From Acanthaster planci (Eukaryota > Echinodermata > Asteroidea > Valvatida > Acanthasteridae), in contig NW_019091379.1 of assembly GCF_001949145.1 (NCBI RefSeq), positions 1,492,765-1,556,764 of the forward strand: 64,000 nucleotides of DNA, read 5' to 3'. The notes below the pieces were generated by a model. It searched no databases. It was not told the DNA's origin and saw only the letters and a list, made by a program, of their open reading frames with translations. Made by a program: the position numbers and the translations under genes. Below, one piece after another: positions 51,101-63,678 of this stretch; position 1 is the first letter of the stretch; every line of letters starts with the position of its first letter.

Positions 51101-54100
51101 GTGATGCCCCAGTGAATTGCTGTGATGCCCTTTAAAAATAGCACACACCTTTCGGCCACTTGGCCAACGTGCCCCTCTTCAATGATCACTAAGCCTATTT
51201 TAAAGATGTGTTCAACTTTCAAGTTACAAGTTAACGTTTAGCGCTACATGGATAGTGTTTCTGTCAACGGCCGGCCGCACCGAGCAATATTTTCTTCACA
51301 GATGTTTTACATTCAAGTTGCCCTGTAGCTGTAGACAATGTGGTATACATGTAGTAACCATATCAATATAGTTGAGTTGTGTGATTCTAAAAACGCGGCA
51401 CCATACATGTACATACATGTAGATTAATTAATTGGTTGCGGGTCGCAGCACAGAGTTATACATTCTACACCGATTGGATTCTGTACATGTATTGAGACCG
51501 AGTCACCAATATTTTGGTATTGCTGATGGGAATACAACCCAGTCTATATTTTTTTCCCCGCTATTCTACTGGTGTATTCACATCAGCATGACAGCAGACT
51601 TCTATGTTTGTGACCCAGTGACCGGCTTGCTTGAATTGCAATGTGTGTGAGTAATTACAGTGTTTTTCAAAGTATAGACAGTGTTGGCTTTATGGCATCA
51701 TGACAAGTAATAAGACTCAACACCAAATGGTAATTTAAATGTTAAATGAAATGTACAGTATTGTTTACAAGTTTTTACTTTTTACATTTCAAGCAGTGCT
51801 ACTGCTCAGCGTGTGAACGGAAACAGTGAAAATTGCAGGTTGAAAGATCAATGTTGAAATTGAAAGAAAGTCTGTTAAAGTCACCAATAAGTAAAATATC
51901 AGTTCCAAAATGGCCTTGGTGCCCTGTAGTTTTGGGGAGCCTTCAAGACCAAGTGACCTTGATCCTCTGAAACTAGGTTGAAGCCTGTTATACTGTATTT
52001 TTATCCATGGACATGCACTACCGGTAATATACATGTATGTGTAGGAATGCCAGTTTCATATCATATCACTGTATGTCAGTTGTTTTAATTCACTGTTCTT
52101 TAATAGCAAAATTGTATACTATGTTGAGAATTTCTCGGACATGTTTCAAAGCAATAATTACAGTCAATCGTGGACATGTTTCAAAAGTCCCCAAATCATG
52201 TCGGACGGAATTTGATAAAAGAAACTGTAACAGTTTTTGTTTTAGAGTTCATGCAAATGTTATTTTTTTTCCAGACAGCACAAATGACTCAAAGTAATGA
52301 CACATGACATTACTTCCAAATTCAACACTTTTCTTTATTTGTTATAAAGAGTAATGTTAACATGTCGGATGAGTATCAAATTTAAAAAGTTGAATTGTGA
52401 TTGAATGGTGAAAAGAGTGTTAACGTTTGGACATGCAGTAGGTTTCATTATTTTGGAGTACACAGTTACATGTACATGCTGGTAATTGCCGTAAATGTAC
52501 ACTGTACATGTACATATCACGATCAGTTCCATTTGCACCATTTACAGTACATGGGATATGCACAGTGCACTTTTGTTATAAATATCAAAATTTGGTGGAG
52601 AAAGTGGATTCGTTTGGTACTTTTACGTATTTACACGTACATATGTACATCAGTCATCACTATCATTTTCCCCTTTTTAAATTTATATGATTTTAAATTC
52701 AAAAAGGATTAAAATGGTACGTGTAGTACGTGATTGACAGTAAATAGAGCATTGCACTTAATGTGTGTGCCATTCGGACTTCCGCAGCTCATGCTCATTG
52801 GAAGTCACAAATTACTATGCTACGTTGACCTTGAACCATTTACATACTTTATACATGTACATGCATACACTACATGCATGTATGCATTCTCCAAATCGGT
52901 ACAAGTTTAGAAATCTTAAACTTAATACGTACGTGTACATGTACATCATGGTGAGGCATCCAGTTATTTTTGATCGTGATAGTAATTGGTACGGAAACTG
53001 TTTCAAGATTATGTTATGTACATGTACATAATGTACCTCTAAAAGGGTTACCCAGTGTGTTCAAAAGTCAATTCTGCATGTACAGTACATGTACTTAATT
53101 ATCACAAACCATCACATGGCCACATGTTGTGCAGTACAAGGCCTCTGCTGGGCCAATTATGCAGGGCTTAGTGCCATTTTCTTGTCTTGATATAATGTCT
53201 TGCCCATCATGCCCCAAACGTACATGAAATCAGTTCAAGTTGAAATGTTCGGTACACGTACAGTACATGCACCATAGGTTTCCAGCTCTACATGTATTAA
53301 TTAACCATGTTAACCCTAACACTCCTCAGTCCTCCAACAGGTGAAGGATTGAGGAGGGTTAGGGTTAATATAGCCCTATGTACTAATGATGTATCACATT
53401 GAATTGTAATTTGCAGAGGAATATGCCGATGTTGACCTGCCGACGAGCGCCTCAGCCGACAAGACCCAGGAAGAAGACGAAGACGAGTGCGATGACATCT
53501 ACGAGGACACCGTGCCGGAATCCACCCACAGCAATGACTCCTCCCAGATCTCGGAGGATGAGGGGGAGGAGCCAGAAGAAAGGAGTGGGATGTTTGACCT
53601 GGATGGTGATCCCTATGGTAAGACAGTAACTGGTTAATTCCTAGGAGTTTTGTTATTAAAATTCAAAGTGGATATTATTATTTTTATTATTATTATTTAT
53701 TCGGCCATTCAGAACAGATACTGGTAGGACAATATTCAACAAACATAAAAATCAATGGACTAAACAAAGGGACATTACAAATAACAAGAACAACCCACTC
53801 CAATTGATTGACATAAGTATACTTAAACACTGTGACCCGAAAGCCTGTCAATCCAATGTTCTGAGAAGAAAAGAAATATACATGTAGTGTGTCTGGACTC
53901 TGGAGTCTGGTTTCCAACATCTCGTACTGTACATGTGTGCATCCATAGAGATCTTCACACATACCAGTACTGCACCATACTACAGTGTATATTTTTCAGA
54001 CAGTGAAGTTGAAAATTGTTTCATTGAAGAAGAAATAAGGAACTCGGAGGCATCCATGCCAAATGATGTCCTCCAACAATTAGAAATTTACCTTTTCAGA

Positions 54101-57100
54101 ATTGCATTCACAGTGGTTTTTGTTTGTTGCAGAGAATTTATACACTTTTTTCAGTGCTTAGATGTAACAGATTTCCTGCTTTCTTTTTATTAAGTGCTCA
54201 TGGTTTGAATCTTACTCATAAAAATACTAAGTAGACTATTGGCCCAGACGTTGCACCCCTCAGTGTGGTGTTCTGGGTTCGAATCCCTTCGCCAGGCATT
54301 GCAATCTGCCAGTGTACGCTGCAGTAATGTCCTTGGTTCCAGTATCCAGATACAAGTACAAATGCACAGCCAATGTTAATTAGGCTTTTAGTATATAACT
54401 GATGATATCAGCTGTCCTTAAATCATCAACTCCCCAGGAAAAAAATCCACGTGAAATTGAAATTTCCTTCCTCCACTTCCATCCGTCAATGTGTATTAAT
54501 AAATATTTCCATTTATCCTGGAGTCTTTTTCAATGCAAAGGAAAACAGTCAGGATGAAGTTAAGTTAATAATAAAGTTAATGATTGGCTGAGTGGTTTTT
54601 TTTAATTTTAGGCGATGTCAAAGTAGACCCAATTGCAGCATCTGACTTAACCTCACCAAGCAAGGAAGGCTACCTGGATAAGAAACGGAAGGGTAAATAG
54701 TCCTTTTTTTATCTTGCTTGGACAAGAAGGTCTTTGCCATAGCAAGCAGGTACTGGTAGTTGTAAGGAGCTGGGAATCGAATTGATATGGAAGTGAGCCC
54801 TCTCAAATATTTGCATTCATGAAAATCACTGCAGAATATCTCAAATCCTTTATAGACCATTAAACCTCAAAAACCTTCAGACTTCCAGTTTAAAAAACTA
54901 ATATGAGATTAGTGTATGAAAATTTCCATTTCCATGATATCCCTGTCAGTCCCTAACTCCTGCAAACACAAGGGCCAAACCTCTAAGCACTTTTTCCTGA
55001 AATCTGACGTCAACAACGAGCATGAGTCACCGACTTCTTTCTTCAGTTTTTCTGAATTTCACTGGCCCTGGATTCTGTAATACATGTAGGCCAAAAGTTT
55101 CCGTTGACTACACAAACAGAGCAGCTCCTTCATGATTTGTATGCAAGGAATGTGGCCAGCATTAATTATCTGGCCAACAGCTGGTTTACTTGTAGTTTTG
55201 TGATGGTCTGTACATGCATATCTGCTGTGAATGATGAGACTAGATATCCTTTAAGGTCATTTTAGTCATCAGGGATTGATTGAAATTATTTCGATCCAAT
55301 ATTGACCGTCAGTGGTTAAAAACAATATTTATGACTTTATGCTAACTACAGTAATTTGGACTTTATTACGGTAAACTTGATGGTCCAGGAGCCCTTTCAG
55401 TTCCTGATAAATTTGACCGTCAGGTGCTGTTGAGCGTAAGGTATTTGTTAATTTGAAGGGGCGCCATTTCCACAGTGTTGTAAGGATCCTCAAATCAGAT
55501 ACATTTATTGTCAATCCTTTCTATCCTGTCACTCTCCGTCACCACTTTGTTCCTTCAGGATATCAATTCTTGGACCCTTTTCCTTCAGCTGCCGGTTTTT
55601 GCGTTTTGGCTTGTGGCTTAAACAAGCAATAGTACATTTGTAGTACATACATTGGACCTGTTTGTTTTGCGTTCTCAATTTGGGACATCGCCCATCACAC
55701 TTTGGCGGGGTCTTATAATGGGGCAAAATGGATCAGTCTGTTGAAAAGCTGGTGCCTGATGGTCTCACAACTGGCGCCCTCACTTTGAAAATCTTTCTGC
55801 CGCCATTGGCAGAATCAGCTACAAAGTTTCATTACAGCGCTTTACTTTCTTTATGCATTTGCCATTTGTGTTGTAGCTGGGTCCATGACACATCCCCACA
55901 AGTCCATTACAAGTCATTCAGACCTTGTACATGTACATGTACTATGCAAGTCAACTCATAAGGTGTTGAACTGCACTACGACAAAGGTATTCCTTAGTCA
56001 AATTTGACCCCCTTTTACCTATAAGTGGTGTTGTGATGGGATACATGACTGGACTTGCAGTGGACTTGACTTTAACAGTTACATGCAAAAGTTTATAACA
56101 GATAGGCCTTTTAAACTAACTCAAGGAGCAACCACTTCCAGAAATCATGATTCTCACCTCCACTTGCCTTTACCAGAAGGACAATTCGGTTTACAGAGCT
56201 GGCAGAAACGCTACTGCATTATCAAGGGCAACATCCTGTACTACTACAAGAAGAAGACGGACAAGGAGCAGTGCAACCAGATTGTGCTGACGGGGTACCA
56301 GGGACGAGAGGCCCCCGAGTTTGAGAGGAAGAATAAGAGGAAGGACTTGCTGTTTGAGGTGGTGTGCCCAGCCAAACGCTCGTACCAGGTATGATTACAG
56401 AGTAAGGTGAGACGTGTAGGTTGGACTGTCAAATTGCCCGTTTCTTTTGTGTTGAGCTTCAACTTGCCTGCTCTATCTACATGACCTTCATTGTAGCCAA
56501 TATTGCTCCATGGCAGGGCCTCCGAACGTTGCACAGGAGGGTTACAGTTACAGGTAGGAGTGTCATACAAATCGTGTAGATTACTCACAATGTTGTCAGC
56601 ATTTAAGTCCAATTTAATAAAGGACTCTTAATGTGGCACCTTCTTAGTTTCAGAAGTCTGTATTTTTGGCCGAAAGTAACCCTGCACCTGGGATCAGTTT
56701 GTTGTACAATAATCCTGCCGTCAAGTGGTCTATACATTGCCAGAAGGTGTGTTTTGATCTTTTTATAATTTTTTTCTATGCTTGGTTTGCAGTTCATTGC
56801 ACAGAACAAGAAAGACTTACAGGAATGGATCAAGGCCATCAGTGTCGCTAGCAAGCTTGGACCAAGCTCTGTAGGTGGGTATTAAAGGCTAAGTGGCAAG
56901 AATGCCCATTGCCAAAAATAAACAGTGGTATACATCATGGCTCGTGACACCTGCTCAGTTCTTGTTTCCCAGTGCCGCCAGGTATTAGGAAAGCAGCTGC
57001 AAACAGTCCTATATTCGATGATGGAGAATTATTAGCTTTGACTCATCAATTACAAATCGACTACAGGTGTTAACATCAATACTTTAATACTAACAAACTC

Positions 57101-58513
57101 TCAAAGGTCACGAGAAAGATGAATGAGTCTAATTTTTAACTAACTAACCTGTTTTATAAACCTTTCAGATTTTATGACCTAGTTCCTGCCAACTTTTCTC
57201 AGTGTAAATAAAGACATTTCCCTAAATTAGAGATTCGGACGGTGATTCCAGTGCTTCCTGTGTTGCTGAACTTAGGCTTACTGACCTGCCCTAATAGGTT
57301 TGATGGCCAGAGGTCATAGATGGCCGGACTTGGGTTTGAGTTCCACTCACAGCAAGCCCATGAATTGTTTTTCTTAGATAAAAAAGGTCTCATAGAAAAC
57401 TAAGTATATTTTGCTGACTGAAGCAATTATCTTGATTAAAGTGGCACACGTAATGTTGAATATATTACATTAAGTGTGCCACTTTAATCAAGATAATTGC
57501 TTCAGTCAGCAAAATATACTTAGTTTTCTATGAGACCTTTTTTCTCGAAAAAAAACAACAATTCATGGGCTTTCTATGGGTGGAACTCAAACCCAAGTCC
57601 GGCCATCTCGGCCCTGATAATATATGCTTGGTTCCAATGCAAAATGACAGCAAAAGGCGATGTACTTATAGACAGCCGATCATTGTGATATCACCAACGT
57701 TATCTGTTTCTCACAGATCCTCTTGCCAAATCAACCCCTAACAATTCTGGAGGCAGTGAGGATCTGTCTGAAGAATACGATGACACCTCAGCCCCAGGCC
57801 CATCCTGTGAAGTCAATGATGATGATTACGGAGACACCTACGAAGACTTGGATGCTTACCAAGCAACCAAGATGGGTGGCCCAGTGGCACCTGTGGCTGA
57901 GCCACCTGCTGGTGCAGGGGAGAATGAGGAAGATGTGGAACCCATCGACGAAGAGATTTATGAAGACGTGCCGCAAGCTGAGCTTCCCCCACCGGCACCA
58001 ATGCCTGAACGCATTCCCAAGCCCTCAGCCGCTAATAAGCCCCTCCCACCAGAACCCCCCCAGTCTGAATCCCCACCCCCCATTCCCACATCCCACAGAC
58101 CAGTTCCCCCACCATCAGTTCCCATTGACACACAGCCAGCCAGGCCCTACTCACCGCACATGCATATTAAGACCTACCCAGGCAAGAACATCAAGAACGT
58201 GGCCAAACCGGCACTGGGCATGTCCAAGCCAGCCATTGCCTCCACCCCAGCCCCACCTGTGCCCTCCCGAGCTGCCAATGAGATTGCAGACCTGCCCATC
58301 AGGAAGGAACCGTGGGAGGAAGACTACGCCAACATTTACATTGGATTGTGGGATTGCATGGCAGATGACCAGGATGAGCTGGAGTTCCGACGAGGCGAGA
58401 TGGTACACATCATCAGCAAGGAGTACGACACCTTCAGTTGGTGGATTGGTGAAAGGAACAACAAGGTTGGTCTGGTTCCCAAGGACTACCTAATGAAAGC
58501 TTATATGATTTAG
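42153..58513 (+). CDS. SKAP2: SKAP1/SKAP2-type Src-kinase-associated adaptor (7 coding exons)
   Basis: SKAP proteins are cytoplasmic adaptors downstream of Src-family kinases, linking phosphoinositide signals to integrin activation and actin. Exons: 42153-42201, 46857-46997, 53417-53617, 54612-54692, 56177-56388, 56793-56874, 57717-58513; all GT-AG, joined to 1563 nt (520 aa; human SKAP1 and SKAP2 are 359). Domains: N-terminal helical dimerisation segment (about 5-55); acidic linker with IYEDT (Tyr 92); PH domain (about 149-249: EGYLDKKRK, WQKRYCIIKGN, LQEWIKAI); Tyr/acidic motifs (YDDT 276, YGDTYEDLDAY 293-303, DEEIYEDVP, Tyr 337, matching human DDEIYEELP); a Pro-rich expansion (about 345-440) absent from vertebrates; and a C-terminal SH3 (about 460-520: GLWDC, SWWIGE, GLVPKDYL). 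It is probably the single ancestor-type gene rather than SKAP2 strictly. AATAAA at 58635-58640 is a likely poly(A) signal. Confidence 0.93.
42833..43182. mobile_element. MITE-type element with long inverted ends in SKAP intron 1
   Basis: The left end GTTACGCCCCAACTATAGCA and the inverted right end GTTACGTCCCAACTATAGCA match for over 20 bp, and further inside AGTTGGGCTGGCCCAACTA is shared by both arms. The unit CCCAACTA is reiterated in both arms. The element is 350 bp with no coding capacity. Target duplication is not clear. Confidence 0.75.
47835..47895 (-). repeat. tRNA-like repeat in SKAP intron 2
   Basis: On the minus strand TTGGGGGTTCAACTCCTACT is a B-box-like T-arm following ATGTGGGGACAAG. 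It has no proper acceptor stem and is read as a SINE remnant. Confidence 0.3.
53310..53368. repeat. TTAACCCTAAC miniature hairpin, best copy
   Basis: TTAACCCTAACACTCCTCAG pairs with TTGAGGAGGGTTAGGGTTAA. It is 59 bp and TTAA is intact at both ends. The centre CCTCCAACAGGTGAAGG is the reverse complement of that in the copy at 22963. It lies about 50 bp upstream of SKAP exon 3. Confidence 0.8.
54238..54330 (+). repeat. tRNA-derived SINE fragment in SKAP intron 3
   Basis: An A-box-like TTGGCCCAGACGTTGCACC is followed at tRNA distance by the B-box CTGGGTTCGAATCCCTTCG. The body after it (GCAATCTGCCAGTGTACGCT) is not tRNA. No clear 3' end was found. Confidence 0.55.
57318..57608. repeat. ~290-bp near-perfect foldback in SKAP intron 6
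   Basis: The left arm 57318-57449 (AGATGGCCGGACTTGGGTTT ... TTAAAGTGGCACAC) is the reverse complement of the right arm 57474-57608 (GTGTGCCACTTTAATCAAGA ... CCGGCCATCT). The 24-bp loop is AT-rich (57450-57473). The inner ~80 bp of the arms are essentially identical; small indels occur only in the outer part. The outer ends contain a GGGTTTGAGTTCCAC B-box-like word, so the arms may derive from a SINE inserted twice in opposite directions. Confidence 0.92.
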
Positions 58514-61500
58514 TCCGTAAACCATGTTAACATTAATATGGCTAGTTTACACTCTGAAACCAAGACTGTCATTGCGGAATCAACTGAGGTACATTTTCTG
58601 CTAATTTGTCAAGTATGGCAGAAAATACTGTAGAAATAAATGAAAGTAACTACCAACAAACAGTTCACTGTACTAACATGACTAAGGTCCTTTTTTTGGT
58701 CTAAAATCCGTTAACAACATGGTTCTTAGAAAAAGCATCTATAAACTGTGCTTTTCTTCATGAAATTATTGACAGACGTACCGGTATGTACAAGTGGCCT
58801 ACTGCCCAATTTCAGTGCATTACCTGAGCTGCCCTGTATTGGTAGATGCAGGACTGCATGCAGCCCTGAAACACAAAAGTTTATTACTTCAGATGGCGGG
58901 CTTGATGCCCCAGTTAACTCGGAGTACTGGTACAGATGTTGGGTTTGCGTTACGTACAGTGTTGGATGGAGCAAGAGGCAGAAGATGTACACAGTGCTTC
59001 CATGTGGCCAAAATGCCAGGAGTAAATTGTACACCTCAAATCCTGAATTTGTCATTGTCTTAGAAGATCTTCCATCGTTCTGTCTCTGGTGTTCTGCTTA
59101 ATTAAAAACTGTCATACATTTATTTTTTCTTAAATATGTATTTAAAATGTATATACCGTATTAAAGGGCGTCCTTATGAAACCAAGGCTGCTGGCTTTTC
59201 CAGCCATGTGTAGTTTCAATCTGTTTAACTTCTTAATTACTGCACAAGATAATGCTTTTATGAAATTCTAAAGAAATTCTAGTTTTCTATCTAAAGGCTA
59301 AGGCTTTTCAGGCATCATGACAAATTGAAAAAGATTATTTCTTAACAAAAATGTGAAAGTTGGAGTAAATTTGTAAGCAACGGGATCATCAATTCAGGCA
59401 AGTCAGGGAAACGGGAGTGATTGAGGAAAAAACATAAATTGTATGAGTGTCTGTCAACATCTGCAGGTACAATGTACATGTACTATTCATGTGTATTGCG
59501 TATTAAATTTAATATATTTTTTTTACATGTACTTTACCCAAGGTTGTAAAGATCATTTCTGTACACATTTTATTTTATCTGTAGATTAGTAATATTGCCA
59601 TACATACATGCACACATGTACATGTTTGTCTTAATTGGTGAGTACTTTATGTCTCTCAATATTTAAAACTTTTCTCCTCATAAAGAACTACGCGTACTTG
59701 TGCCTTCCGTTAATAAAAGAGGTCTACATTTGCATGTACTTGATTTGCACATTGTTTGGGAAATATTTGGATATTGTCGTATATAAAAATGAAAAACAAA
59801 AATGACACTGTGAAACACAAAAAGACAACATCTGCTACTGTGGGTAGGCATTCACCCCATTCAGGGGACAAGTTCTTTTGTTAGGGAAATTTGAACCGAG
59901 TTGTGGGGACATCTCTGGGTCCTCACATTTTTGGTCGCCGCGAAATAGGTGAAATGTGAGTGTGTGGTGCGGGATTGGGTGTACATGTACGTACCCTGCA
60001 GGCATGCTACATCATGTACGTGTACAATGGAGATTGACGATGCATGTGTTTCCTTGGTTTGTATTCTTTTTTGTTCCTTTCGTGTCCTGAATATGACCCT
60101 GATGTTTTTTAGTGCTGTAGCCTTTGTGGTACAGTAACATTTATAGAGTACCTAAGTGAATACGTCATAGTGAGCACAATTATGAGTGTAAAAGGCATTA
60201 GTGCGACAGCCAGCATGTGGACCAACAAGCACAAGTATTCCATTGGTTTGCACTACACTTTCTGGTTCGAAATGACATCACACTTGGGTACTCTTTATAG
60301 TACATACATGTACATTGAAGCAATGTAATACCAAAGTCCTTGGGACTTCATGAATCACCTTGTTAGTTATAGTTAGTTATAGTTAGTTATCTTATATTAT
60401 CAGAAATGGAAGACGAAGGAAAAGAAAGACTTGGGACAGGTCTAAAATTGACCTTGTGTGACCTTGTTTTGACTGTGCTCTTCTTATCTGTGTTTGACAT
60501 TACATGTACATGTACTCATAAGACTGTAATGAATCTGGCATAATACCAGCATATGGACTAAGATGTACATGGACATGCTTGTGTGCACATCTTACTATTT
60601 GTTAGTTATACATGTACAAAGTACACTCTGATGTTACGTGCGTACATGTACATGTACATGTAGTCTGTACCAATGAAATCTGCAATTAAAATTCCAAACG
60701 ACTGGCTTTAACCTGTAAAAATTCAAAATTGGTTCTGTAAATTTGATTTCGTCTATTGTACATGCACATGTCTTAAATCTGAAAAGTATGTAGTTGAGGA
60801 AGTACATGTACTGGTAAAATTGAACTCAATTGTTATCTGAATGCAAAAGCTCATACATGTACATGTGTAAAACCTACTGTCCCCATTCTGTAAATTCTCT
60901 TTGTGATCACTGCATCTTTGAAGTCACTCACCGCCATATGTAAGTGCCAAGAAGGGGAGACAATTCAAGCAGAATTTTATTTCAAACTTATTTATCAACT
61001 GGCACAAGTCTGACAGTTTTGTGTTCTCGTCCCTTCCCGGCCTTTGTGATTTTAGGTGAAACACAAAGTACTCAAATGTACATGAATATAATTTTTTTTA
61101 CTGCTGACACCACATCTTCTTGTTCTAGAAGCATGCATCTCTCTGATCAGATAAACAGAAGTTATTTTCTTAGCAGGTATATACATAGAAAAAAGTCCCA
61201 TTTTGTGATTCCCCCTAAAGAGGATAATATGATCATATTGAATTGACTCGCATGTATACATGGACAATGTAAGGAAATCTAAAACAGAACTTTGTAAAAG
61301 TTCCTCAAGGCTTAAAACGAAGAGTGCCAGTTTATGAAACTATCCAAATTTTGACTGAGAATTTGAATGACTTTACTAGACATCCATGAATATAACTTTG
61401 TTGATTTGATACTGTGCTACACAGGCATTTCTAAAATCATATGAAACTTGATAAAACATTCTGTGATAATAAGTAATAAATTTCAAATTGTTGGATGCAG

Positions 61501-61559
61501 CTATATTTGTAATGTTGCAATGTTTTGTTTGAGTGACTGTGAGTGTGTGCAAAGGCAGA
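58514..61559. other. SKAP 3' UTR and downstream intergenic sequence
   Basis: AATAAA hexamers lie at 58635-58640 and 59712-59717. Beyond these there are scattered TACATGTA words, a 10-bp tandem (AGTTAGTTAT x3, 60363-60392) and a GTCCC-type repeat near 59850-59920. No coding exon is recognised. Confidence 0.5.
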
Positions 61560-62230
61560 TCCAGAACCAAGTTTTTCTTGTGGAGGCCAGACTTGTATTT
61601 TTTGGGGGGGGGCCTAAGATTTAAAATTTTTATGTAACTTCTCACAGCCTTTTTGGAGGTGAGGCTACATTTTTGGGACTTTTTATGCACTTTGGGAAGA
61701 AAGAAAAATGAAAGAGCAAAAAAATCATCTTTCATTTTAGTAATTTGTCCCCACAAGGTATATCAGTGGTGTGTCCAGCGAGGGGTGGGGTGGTTTTCCC
61801 CCCCTGAGAGTTTTTTTTTTTTACAAAGAATAATCCATAGGTAAGAAGGTAATTGGTATATTACTACCAACATATCCTGAGAAAACAACACCATGAAATA
61901 AAAGCAAGGATGTTGGGAGTTGGAACCGCAAATATGGCTTTTGGTATTTTTTTCTCCCCCAACAATGGAGTAGCTAGGATTTAACGGGGGGGGGCATCAG
62001 CTTTCAGTGGTGTGGTTTTTTGAAGCAACTTTTTGTTAGCCTTATTCAATATCCATTGATCCATTTTATTTTTCCAGTGGGGGAGGGGCCACATGTCCCA
62101 GGCATCCCCCATGGATACACCACTGCCCCAACATCTTGTTTAATGAGCCCAAAGCCACATTCGCTTTTTAATCCCCCCCCAAGCCAAAAGCTGGATATGC
62201 CACTTTTAGATATGTAATGTAAGGGGTGGG
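61560..62230. repeat. Poly-G / 'ccactg' dispersed-repeat cluster
   Basis: Several homopolymer G or C runs (61604, 61799, 61985, 62176) sit next to recurring phrases such as AGTGGTGTGTCCAGCG, GGAGTAGCTAGGATTT, GGATACACCACTGCCCC and GGATATGCCACT. These phrases are typical of internally rearranged MITE-like repeats. Boundaries cannot be fixed. Confidence 0.45.
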
Positions 62231-63428
62231 CATGTTGTTTTTTGGCGTGTGCAAGCAACTAGTTCCAACATCTGCGTGGGATTTTCTTCAGACTCGGTCA
62301 CATTAAAGTGACTATTCACAGTGGAATCTTGTTGCCAGAAAAAGATGATGAAATCTATGATCAGGGTGTGGGCAAATTTACAAACTTTGTTCTAACCTAA
62401 AAACTACATCCTCAAGGAGACCCACTCCCAGTTTCTGATCACAAAAGGACAGAAAAAGGATGATAATATTTGCTCTGTCAAAATGTGTTCACTTCAAAAC
62501 CCAGAGATGTGTAATGCTTCTGACTTGATCTGGTTTGGTTTGATATTTTGCTGAGCAAATAAATTTGATAAAATTTTTGCTCAGTGGCTGCACATCAGTT
62601 TAAACACACAAGTTCTGCAAGTTACACATATGAAAATAGATTTTACAAGATACGTACAGCCTACCCTTCACCTTGAATCAAGGCAGAATTGTTCTTTTTT
62701 GCCAATTATAGATTTCTAAGTTCACCAGTGATTTAATTACTTCCTTCTATCGAATCCAGTGTACATTCTGGGGTGTCAAAAGTTTCAGCAATTAATGCAG
62801 TTTTAAATATGTCCAAGTTATAATTTAGTCAACTCAAATGGGAAAATTTTTCCATTCAGGTCACAGGTCAAATTTTCCCAAAGCCTATGGTCTATTTTCA
62901 AGCCTGACTGACATCATTATTGGCATGTAACTTGCATGTACTGTGTCTTACACCTTTGATGATGAGTGTCTTTGCCAGCCTGGTCTGGCCCATCTGCTAA
63001 GTTTTTACAATTGTAGCATGCTTGTATTTCTAATGATAAAACATAAGCATTATGAAAGCTCATTGAAAGTCTTAAATATCTTTTTTCTTGCAATTTCATG
63101 TATCTCAACAAATCTTGAAATGCCTGTAATTCAAGTGCTTTTAAGTAACATGTAATTTTGTTCCCAAGGAAAGTCTCAAGTAAGGAGTTCTTCTACTTTA
63201 AATTTTGAATTCCTCTTCTGTTGATGTCACCAGTACTGAAAGTAATGGTTGAATTATAACACCTATATATAAAGGTAGATCACTCATATGGAGTACACAA
63301 GCAAACACAAATGCCACCATGATGTGCATGAACACACAACAGAGCCTGGCATTTGATCTTTAAGACCTTTGACTTTTGCATGTCACCCCCACCCCCCCTC
63401 CCAGCGACTTGTGCTATTGGGTAAGATT
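62231..63428. other. Intergenic sequence, nothing recognised
   Basis: AT-rich sequence without a convincing open frame, RNA gene or repeat with definable ends. Confidence 0.5.
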
Positions 63429-63678
63429 GGTTAATACTTAGACTTGAAATCAAGTCGGTAATTGGCCAGGTGTAGTCCACCTTCCTCGCGATGGTGGGCT
63501 GGTACTGAACAGCCCGACCGCACCTTGTACATTTTACCATATGGGCCGAATAGCGTGACACACTGGATGGATGGCAGGCTGAACAGGCTCAGCACTAATT
63601 GTAAAACGACGCAGCATGCTGGCTCATGGATGACAAACGTGGCTGACAAACGACTTGAATTCAAGTCTAGGTAATACC
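63429..63678. mobile_element. 250-bp MITE-like element with 28-bp inverted ends
   Basis: The left end GGTTAATACTTAGACTTGAA (on to ATCAAGTCG) is mirrored at the right by CGACTTGAATTCAAGTCTAG (on to GTAATACC). The arms match at about 23 of 28 positions and each is itself palindromic (CTTGAATTCAAG). The interior has a small hairpin (AGTCCACC...GGTGGGCT) and no coding capacity. No target duplication is evident. Confidence 0.75.

Noticed and set aside
57723-58493. 256-codon Pro-rich frame overlapping the SKAP last exon
   Set aside because: It is the out-of-frame reading of the Pro-rich SKAP coding sequence; the true frame contains the SH3 domain.
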